64,000 nucleotides of DNA. Origin: Halichoerus grypus (taxonomy: Eukaryota; Chordata; Mammalia; Carnivora; Phocidae). This document shows, piece by piece, positions 51,701 through 62,400 of the stretch. The stretch lies in assembly GCF_964656455.1 (NCBI RefSeq), contig NC_135719.1:4505163-4569162 (forward strand), in the 5' to 3' direction. Within the stretch, counting starts at the first letter, position 1, and each line of letters begins with the position of its first letter. The position numbers and the translations under genes were made by a program. Under the pieces are notes generated by a model. It ran no database searches and was not told the origin of the DNA. It worked only from the letters and a program-made list of their open reading frames with translations.

Positions 51701-54700
51701 GGGTATGAATGTGTATATCCAAACTTCTTCACCCCAAAGGCAGACATCGAAGTTACAAAATAAGCACGTGGGACCCCATGTAGAGCATCTTGCCCCTGCT
51801 TTCTGCCCCTCCCTCGCTACTTCTGCTCTGCTTGTGAACATGCAGTCTTCCCAGCCCTTCTCCAAGTACGTCCCAAAGATGCCATGAGGCATGGAGGGCA
51901 GAGAAGGGCCCCGGGTCCAGGGACGCTTGGGAGACAGCTGTGCCGCTCCTACTCCTGCAGCAGCAGCCCGCCTCCTCGCCCTACCCCATCCCACCAGGGG
52001 GGCCGGGCCACAAACCCTATGGACTCCGGAGCTGACTCAACCTCGCTTTTCCAGAGCCTTTATCACGCCCACCTTGCTGGGCCCCACCCGGTGGTTCTCA
52101 ACCCTGGGCTGCTATTAGAATTACCTGCAATCTTACAAACTAATACCAATGTGCAGGCCCCTCCCAACACCACCTGAAAGAGACTCTCTAGGGAAGCTTT
52201 TCAGGGGATTCTCACGCACAACCAGCACTGAGATACACCAAGCCTGAACCTTTCAGATGTTAGTCAGCAAATGCCTGGCTGTGCCACCAGGTCCAACTGA
52301 CGAAGCAAGCAGGTCTCCATCCATCCTGAAATCCTGAACAATGGCACTAACCCATAAAATAGCTGACTGCCCGCTGAAGACCAGAGACCCCACTGCAGGG
52401 TTGGCTTTTAGGTCTAGGGCTGACTCCGGCGCTGGCATCACTGCCTACCAGCCATGGGACCTGGGAGAGTCACCGTGCCCTCGGTCACCTCAGTATCCTG
52501 TTGTTATGTGAAGGTACGGGACTCTGCTTAGAGGAAGATTAGTTTTCACTTGAGGTCTCTGAGGACTGGCCATCCACTTGAATTAATCATCTACATAATG
52601 GTGAGCCTGCTGCTCCCTCCTTATTTGCCAGGTCATGTACCTCTACAATGACTACTTTAAAGCTTCTGTGCTTGGGGACGTGCCCCCGAGAGTGGTTCTA
52701 GCAACGGCTTCAGAGGACCCCATGACTGAGCATGTGGGTGAGAGGGCGGAGAATGTGTGCGTCAGCCGCTCTTGCATTTTCAAGTCAGCTTCATGATAGC
52801 TCGATTACACTAAGAAAACAGAAGGACTGAGGTGTGCTATCCCTTCTCCCAGGATGCTCTCTCCAGTCCACACGCTGTGCCAGGGTGCTGCCTTGTGGGG
52901 AATTTCAAACACACGTATTCCCAACACACATCTATGCCCTTTCAAAGAGACCTCATACAAACACAAAGCTTCATGACTTCTGGTGGCTGTCGGTAAGCGA
53001 AGAATCCAAGGCAGGGCACATCATCTATCCCCAAGTTTCACTAGAAAGTGGAAGCTTCAGAGGTCCTTGCTAAAAAAAAATTTTAAAAAATAGCCAGTTT
53101 TGAAGCTCAAGAATAATAACATAAAGATTTTCAAAGCTAGCTGGGGCAGTTTTTCTCCCTGTGTGAATGCTTTGCCCAGTAGGTTGGAGGTGGGGCATGA
53201 CCTCGGATTCACCAGCAAGAGGTGATCCACAGCTTCCCACCCCAGATTCTGTACTTACAGGAACACTCACCTTCACACTGGCTGACTTGGGTTGTTCTCA
53301 GACAACTTAGTATGGATTCCTGGAGGTGAGGCAATGGGGGGAGGTGTTGATATGGGTGTATGCTTTGGGAGTTGTCAAAAAAAAAAGGGGGGGGACCACA
53401 AAACCAATAATAATCTAATGTGTGCTTTTATATAAAATTGTGTGTGTATAAAGTAAAATCTTAAGTTCCATATTATTGGATGTTATTCTTGGAATTTCTG
53501 TGCTTTTTGTCTGCATTTACTTGCTACCTTTGTTCATTTATTACTAAGGTTTTATCACTTTGTCTTAGAAATGTCATATAACTACACTTAATAACCCAGT
53601 CCAGCAGCATATCTTTTTAAAAAATGGGAGAAATTAGTCCGTTCACATGCATTTGATTTTACTCCTTCTATCTTGCTGTGTCTTCATGACTGGTTTCACA
53701 CTGTTGCTGCTTCTTCCTCGTCAGCCAGTTTGACCAAGTTGCTATAAATTTCACAGTTCCTCTTGTGAATTTGGAAGGTTTGTTAAACTTTTCTATTAAT
53801 TGTTACCTTCCTTCTCACTGATCTCAAGGGCCGACATAGATTTCCTTACTACTATTTGAAAACAAGATGCCAGTCACCCCCAGAATCGACGATCTCCCAG
53901 AGAACAGATGTTCTAGTCTGCACATTTCCCAGATGAACACTCTGGAATACTTCCATTGCCTGCCCTCCCCCACCCCCCGTTTGCTAGATAAAGCCCTGAG
54001 AATGCTTTTACCTCTACCTCCTCCCCACAAAACTTGAAAACGCCTACGTTTGCTAAGACAGTCTAGCATTTAAAGACTGACCTATTGTTCAAATTTTTCT
54101 TTTGGTATGTCCCCTCTGTTTTTCCTTTTAGGTCTAACATGACGCCTAGATAGATAGAGATATTTTACTTACATTTCGTACGTTCTCTAACTATAAACAA
54201 AGCTCTACTGCAGGTTATTTGTGCACGCACAGGGGAAGAAGGGCGGGCCGCAGAGACGGGGAGGCGGCAGGCGGGCACATGTGCACGGCAGGTTTGCTGC
54301 TCCCCACTTCCCTCCACGTCATCCCTCCTCCCTCCTCTTCAAGTTTCTGCTCAAGTTCATCTGTTGTATCAGTGGGGTCCTTTCTCAATTCTTTGCCTCA
54401 GGACACTTGGGGAAAGAGGACTCTGAATTTTATGCCCTGAAAGGTGAACAAGGACTCAGCTGCGCATCCTTCTCCTGTCATCTCTAATCAGACTAGACAT
54501 TACGAGGACTGTTTTATACAGTAACTGTGTGCTCATATTTACCGCCAAGTTCAGCAATTTCTGGCTTCATTCCTTCTTGCATTTCAAGACTTTCGCTTGG
54601 AAATCACCTCCTTCTGCTTGAAGCACACCCCGTACGAACTCCTTCCATTTCCATATTGCTGAAAGTGTGTCAGCCTCATCCTTGAAAACCTTCCTGCTGG

Positions 54701-56421
54701 GGTTACCAGTCTAGGTGAGCAGTTATTTTATCCCATTCAAAGTATTATCCCACTATTTTCCATTTTCCATTTATCACTGCTGAGAAGCTAACTGTTAGTC
54801 ATCCTTCTTCTGAAGGTCATCTTTTTTTTCTGGTGAGATTTTCACTATGATGTGTCTTCTTTTTATTTACTCTTCTTTGAATTTGCTGGAATTTCTGAAT
54901 CTGTGGACTACAGTCTTTCAACAGTTCTGGAAAATTCTCTTCAAACATCGCTCTGCCCCATTCTCTCTCCTGTCCTCCTGGAACTCCAGTTACATATACG
55001 CTAAACTATACATTCTATCCTCCACACTTCTTAACCTCCCTAACTTATTTTCTATTATTGAATCTCTGTGTTATATGCTGGATAATTTCTTCAGACCCAC
55101 TACGTTTTAAAATTTTCAGTTATCATGTGTTCATTTCTCAAAATTCGATTATGTTCTGCCTAGAATTTGCTGTGTCACTTTTTATAGTTTTTCTATTTCT
55201 TGCAGACATTTGCAAGCTTGTCTTTTATTCTTTACATATAATAAGCATAATTCCTTTATAATTCGAGTCTGATAATTCTGGTGTCTGTGGGCTGTGAGGA
55301 TGTTTTTGCTGTCCTTCCCCTATTAGTTCTCACTCTCAGTGCCTCATCTCCTGTGGACTGGTCAGCGTCCGTGGAATGCTGGCTGCTGCCTTTGAGCAAT
55401 TACTTGCAGAGATTCTCTGAGGCCAGAGATAAAGGTGTCTTGCTCTGGAGAGGATGTGTATTCACTTCTGCCAGGTACCCAGGAATATGACCTACCACCT
55501 AGAACCACTTTAAACTAAATTTGTGGCTTGGGGTGTCTTGACTACCTCCCAGATATAAATTTAGGCCACAAATCGGCCCCAGGATCAGCCTTACATAAGT
55601 TCTCTCCGTTGTGATTCCCAAGGCTCACTGGCAACCAGCTGACCAAAGCCTTTAGAAGCCTTTTGGCTTAGGGAAAACCAACAGATCAGTGCTGAGGGTG
55701 GAGAGGGAGTCATGTTTGGGCTGCCTCATTTCCAGAATCCTTGCTGCCTTTCAAGTTGCACGTATACATGTCAGCATTATAACAACATCTCGTGTGGCAT
55801 AACTCTTAATGAGTATGCCATTAAAGGAGATTTTATGATGTTTAGATGACTTTAGCAGGCATAATTCTGAGAGAGCAAAAACTTAAAGTGTTGTAGATTA
55901 TTAAGATTACCAAGTTCTAAAGTTAAACTACACTGTAACAGCACAAGGACAACAAAGTTTTTCTTCAAATGAATTCAAAACTTTTGCTGGCTCTCAACAG
56001 AGATAAAATGTAATTTCTCAGGCTGAATTATACTCGCATCACAAAGAAGTGGGTACATACCCTCGTAAAGCCGGCAGCAATGAGGGGCATCACAGAGGAC
56101 TCTTCTCGGTCCGTCCTTCAGAAGAACACAGCAAAGGGTTAGTGACCGCTTTATCAATTACAGCTCACCTCTAACTTCTCACTAATTTACGTAATACTAG
56201 GACTATCATGTTAAATACCTTTTGATGAATTAGATTAATATACCAATCAGAAGTGTAAAATTGAAAATAGTTTTCTGTTTTAGTTCTGTATGTCACTTTC
56301 TGGCAATGCTTGAAATATGGAGATTCTGCACTAACAGCCAGAATACAGAAGTAACCACATACCTATTTGATATGTAAAAATTTTAATTTAAATTCTTCCC
56401 CATTTTCTTCTACTTGCAGTT

Positions 56422-56459
<38 letters not shown>

Positions 56460-59400
56460 TTTCTCCCCTGAAAGCTCTGGAAAAAAGTTTAAAGGACAAA
56501 GAATCCTTTCTTCTATCTACAAAAGTATATAAGCCAATTAACATTTATTTGAATACTGCCCTTCTCCTAACATATTTCTATTCTTTCCTTACCTCCAATT
56601 TCCCCGTTTATATATGAATCAAACCTTTGTAGATACTTGGGAGTCAGAAAGCCCGTGGGGGGTGTCCCTGGATAACACTTGTACTTCTAGGAATGGAAGT
56701 CTCTCATGGTTTGCCTATTTCTAAAGTGAATAGCAGTCCAAAATCCCAGACCCCACATGAGAGCAGAAACTCCCACCAGGGAGTTAACTGGTGAAGTGAA
56801 AGAAAATAAGAAGAAAATGCTAAACTAAAAAGAATCACACCTGTCATAGCCTACAAACTCTTAGGCCCCTGCTAAGAGCAAGCATGACATTGACACCTGA
56901 ACTTCAAGGTCAAAAAAAATGAGAGCTTACCTGCGTACTACACCAATAATAACTGTGTTTTCAGAGAGTTTTGATGATCTAATAGACCTTTAAAAAAAAA
57001 TTTTTTTTTAAATAAATGTAAAGCAATTCTTTAAAAAATATATAAATACACTTAATCTTGGTAGAACAATTAAAGTTGGGGAGAGGTAGAAGAGGGAGCA
57101 AGTCACACTCTGATTTACCTTCTCTGCTACTTGATCCTCCTCCCTCCAGGGCACAAGCTGCACTCAGCAGACAAGTAATCCTAACGCTCACGGAGTGCGA
57201 ACCTAACAGCTGGCTGAGACCGTGAGCCTGCTACTCATTCTGGCCTTTGTTAATCCAAGCAGCCTCAGGGGGAGAACGTTCCTTACCTTGGGCTTACGTG
57301 ACTGGGCTTATCTGTCTCTCCCTGCCAAAGGGAAATGTGAGTACGTATGTGTCACTGCAAGCTGACGGCCATGGTGACAGTGGGGACAAAGCCCAAAGGT
57401 CAGCTCCCTAAGCCGTATAAACAAAGAGTTCCCAGGTGGGCAAAAGCAGCAGCAACAGAAATTCAAAACTAGGAAATGCAAGATATTCTAACCCATCAGA
57501 AAGAAGAGAATTGCCACAGGGGGCACCTGGGTGGCTCAGTTGGTTAAGAAGAGAATCGCCACCTGACAGAAACAGGTAAGAATGGAGGACTGGTCAGGAG
57601 ACGTGGGGGACGCTGCGCCACTGAAATCTCCCATGGAGTACGAGGCTCCCACCGAGAGTGCATTCACCCCTTCCCAGGAACGAAAACCCAGCCAGGAGAT
57701 GAGACAGGGTGGAAGTCAACGTGACCCAGGAGAGCAGGAGGAGGAACGGCTCCACTGGAGATGTACGACAGCTCACCCTACCTTGGGCCAGGGCGGGGGG
57801 GTGGGGGGGGTGGCATGCGGGACTCCGGAGAAGATTCAGAGCCATGCCACAGGAAGAGGGGGAAGGCAGCCCTGGGCTGAAAGGAAGACACTCACGCAGG
57901 ACGGTGGCTCCAGCAGGAGAACGGAGCGACCGTTCCCTGACGGCCCCAGCCACGTCAGAAGTGTGCTGGCCTCCTAGAGAATGTGTCCGGGATGGGACAG
58001 AGAACAGCTAAGACTTACTGCATGACTTCCGTTCTGTTAGTTCAAGAAACAGAACCACTCCGGAGTCACAGAACACAGAGAATCATCTGCGTGACTCCTT
58101 CTCAATTCTCCCAAGGATGGTACATAATGTAGCCTTCCCAGACGCATCAGAGGACATCAATTCAGCATACACAATGGATACCTCAGTTTGGCAAACTTTT
58201 TCTGTAAAGGGCCAGATGGCAAGTGTTTTAGGCTTTGTGAGCCAGGCAGACTCTGTCACAACCACTCCACTCTGCCCTGTAGCGTGAAAGCAGCCACAGA
58301 CGATGCCTAAACGAATGGCGTGGCCGTGTCCCCCCTGGCGCAGCCCTGCCTCACAGCACTGGGGCTTCATTTTCTCAAGGCTGGGTCTCACGACAGGCGC
58401 AGACGGGATGTGGGGAACAGAAGTGGCTCAGGGATGGACGCGCAGCTCCAGGGACGAGCCAGTCGCTCTCACGGGCCACGCAGCTCCCACCTTTCTCTCC
58501 GTGTTGCTGTTTTCCCTAGTGTCCAGTCCATTCCTCCAGCTCCTGTCCGCCTGTCCATGCCAGGCGAGGCCAACCGCGAGGGTGCCCAGCTGCTGTACTG
58601 GAAGAGCCCTCCTGACAGCTCACTGCGGATCTGCCGACCAGGTGCCGGTCCCCGGTTCCCCCAGGGCCTCCGTGCCTAGAGAACAGCCGCACTCACCTGC
58701 CTGGAGCAGGGCCACGGGGAGGTCTGTACTAGCGTGGAAGGGCGACCGGCACAGCGGACACTCGCACAGACAAGGCCAGCTCACTTCTCAAAACTGTGGG
58801 CTGCTGCTGAGCCTAGCACAGATCCTACCCGGGGAGAGACAGGCGCCCACAAACGGTATTTCCGTGACTTCTGAGGGCACCGTACTTATTCTTGTGTTCA
58901 TATTTCTGTCGTATCATAAAGATCTCAAGAAAGAAAAGGCAAACTTAAGTATGCAGTCAGCTATCTCAAACCAGTTCTCATCTTTTTAGAAGAAAAACAG
59001 AGATCTGAGTGGTATAAATAGCAGGCAGGTAACTGTGCGGATACACTCGGGAAGTCATTTTAGATGACTAACTTGGGACACAGGAATGAGGGTGGGCGCT
59101 GGGCGAAAGACAAAGCAGAAGGGAAGGCCATGTTTACCTGGAAGCAAGTTGATACCCGCAAAGGAGGGCTAACACTGTATGAAAAGGCAGAGGTCTACTC
59201 CTGACTTTTTCTGGTCCATAAGGGGGAAGAACAGACTAGAAAATAGAAATGTAAGGAAACTGGCTTGGAAAAAAAAAACACACCCTTTACTTCAGATTCA
59301 GGAAAATGAAGAAAGAAATGACTTGGCATCATCAAAATGCATACCCAGACACAGGAAGGCAGCTTTCGAGAAGTCAGAGAAGAGCGGGCACGAATCTCTA

Positions 59401-62400
59401 GCACAAGATTCTGAAAGACCGCGTGAGCACTCTGGGAAGCTCTCACAGCAACGCTGGCTGGTTAGCACCAGGTTTATGCATAAGAGAAAACTCCACACAA
59501 TAGTGGCTTAAGCAAGATTCTTCTCCCACATAAGAGACGCGCAGAGGCACGCGGTCCAAGGCTGTGACGGCACGCGGCAGCACCAGGAGCCTGGCTCCTT
59601 CCGGGTTTCCCGAGTCTTGCCTCCACAGGGTTTCTTCCTCGTGGTCCAAGACGGAGGCTACACTCTAGCCACAACACCCACATTCTAGACAGCAGGATAC
59701 TTTCCAGAAGATGCACAGGACATTCCCACTGGCCAGCTGCAAGAAAAGCTGGGGAATGCGTGCATTTTCTAGGTGGCCAGAGGCCCAGCTAAACACTAAA
59801 AATTCTGTTATTAGGAAAGAGTAGAAGTGGGTATAGGGGGCAACTACCATTCTCCAGACACACTGGCAACTACAAATAAATCTGATGATGGTCTCAACAC
59901 AACCCTGGAAGAAAGGCCAGGGGACGGAGGCTTACTCCAAGAGCCCAGCAAAGCCCTTCAGTGAGTCACATTTTACAACAACTCCATTACTTGTACTTCA
60001 CCACTGTTCCCTCCGCCGTGTGGAATGAGTTTTGGATGGAAAAGAATGGAATTTACAGTGGAAAAAAAGAGTCGCGGACCGAGGTGAATCCAGAGATGGT
60101 CGAAGGCGTCCGGCACCCGAGTTGAGTCTTGCTCCTGCATTCAACCTAGATCTAATTCTGCTGGTGCCCTCTGGGCTCCCATGTAGGGCTTTATTTCCTT
60201 CACCTCCCTTTATCAAGTCTTCCCTTTCATGACAGAGCCCTGCTCCTGGTGCACAAAGGAACAGTTCTTCATTTCTTCTGAGTACCATAGGCACTCAGAA
60301 GGCACTTCCTTGTGGTGAATCATTTTCTTAGTCTTTAAGGCTATTCTCTCCCCTCTGTTATCTGGCAGCTTTTTACAGGCCTTTATCCTGGTCATTCATC
60401 CTTGAAGGGAAGCGAGATCAACCCCGTCGGGAGCCTGCAGCAGAGAGGCTCAGAGAAGCCTCCCTTGCATGCCTTTGCTAGGCCCTTGGCATGGGCAGCC
60501 CTCCTCCTCTTCGGTCTGGGCCTGCAGATCAAGTCAGCAGATGCGAGTTCCTGCTCAGAGAGCACGGCCAGCAGGCAGGCAGAGGTGAGCTGCACACAGT
60601 GGACTCCTGGCTGGCTCTCCCCACTAACTAAACCTGAGAACCGATGCAGTCTGCTGTTCTGGAACTGTAACACATGAAAGACTGCTCTCACACTCCTTAG
60701 GCTTCTGCCCCTCCTCACAACATGGTAGAAAAACCCAGGTCTCTGTCCATCTCCCTCTGCTCTAGGTCTTGGGATCCCAGGGGACACAGAAAGTAGAGAA
60801 TGAGGAGGCAGCAGGGACTGGGGGGCCTCGGGCAGGGCTCTGGTGCTCAGCTAAGGCAGAGCCGTCTGTTTCTCTGGTCAGCACAACTCCAGCGTCCCAG
60901 GCTCAGCACGACCGTGGCAGCGAAGCAGAGCCTCTTTCCATCTCCTTCCTTTAGGTTCGTTTGGTACTTCAGCTTCAGAGACTGAAGTATGCGGAAGACG
61001 TTTCAGGAGAGGTTCTTCATTAGGCCCCACGGTACAAGAGATAGAGTGGGAATCCTGGCCTTCTTCTGCTCTCCCAGCTTCTGATAGAACTATCAGCTTA
61101 TTTTTGGCTTCTTAATTGCTGTGGTCAGCTTCTGTCTGTTAGCTTCACGGGTTTCTTGACAGGAAGCGGGGAGGCGGCACTGTAATCAGCACAAGACGGC
61201 CTCCAACAGCCTCAGAGGTGACTCACTTGCCTTGGCCCCCCTGCCCTTCTCCTGCGCTCTCTAGCCGGCAGCCGCTCACCCTCCACCTGCTCCTGATGTG
61301 CCCCTGCACAGACCATGTCAGTGTCTCAACTGCCTACAGGCTGAAGTCCAAGCCTGCGGCTCAGCACCTAAGGCCCTCAAGACGGGGCTCCGGGCTGCTC
61401 CTCCAGCCTTCGCCAGAGCCACGTCCCATGCCTGCCCAGCCCAGCACCTGTCAATACCGAGCAGAGAAGCCCAGTATACCTGCCTCTTCCTGCACATGCT
61501 GCCCCCTCCGCCTGGAACAGCTCTCGCCAACACAGACAACTGCAGCACTTTGCATATACCTCCTCGTGGGCACTTGGAGCCTGTACTGAAATCACTCACT
61601 TGCCCTGCCAACTGGAACAGTAGCTCTTCAGAGGCAAGAACCATGTCTTACTTACCTGTGGAGCTCTAGTGCCAAAGACAGTGCCCAGAACTGAGAAGAC
61701 TGGCAAAGCAGGGTTCCTCAACCAGTGGATTTGGAAATATCACAGACACAGAATATTTGGCCTTCAGCAAGGCATCTGATAAGGAGTGTGAGGAGTTCCA
61801 AATGTCCCCAGTAGAGAGATACAGAAGAATGCTGGTTGTTTAGATAAGTCAGCAACTGATGAACACCCTTCACAGGTGGTGTTGATTAGGTATCCCAAAA
61901 GCAAGAGGAAGGAAAGGACAGAGCTCTGCCAGGGCTAAGGCCTCATGAACTGTGTAAGTCAGGAGAGGGACAGAGAGCATGTGAACAAGTTCAGGAGGGA
62001 GAGCCTGGAATGACTCCTTGAAGGAACACTCCACAGTGGGCAGGTTCCCTTAAAGGGATGATCTTAAGGGAGGTAAACCAGGCACAACCAGAATTGAGAT
62101 GAAAGTGACTTAGAAAACTCAATCAGGGCCTACTCTTGCCTCTAGAAAACTCACTAACTATGGCACAAGGACCCTCCCCCCCACACACATACACACAACA
62201 CACACACACCCTCAGCTAACAAGATGGAGATGATGTGGTAAAACACAGCTAGCAAGAAAAACCAGAGATTCTTGGCCAAGGCCGTGACATAGCCCTCAGG
62301 AAAGGAACATGCTCAGGGGCTGCATTTGTAATCATCTTCTCCCTGGACAGCCTAAGGGGGATGGCTATTCTGCTTACTCTTCACTGGCCCATCCAAACCT

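Noticed and set aside
51368..51994. Open frame of 208 codons, minus strand, same sense as PDE8A
   Set aside because: It lies in intron 4 between exons 4 and 5, which join directly in frame. The composition is low-complexity and GC-driven.
58303..58989. Open frame of 228 codons, plus strand
   Set aside because: It begins inside a hAT MITE and shows no protein character. There is no sign of splice sites or a promoter.
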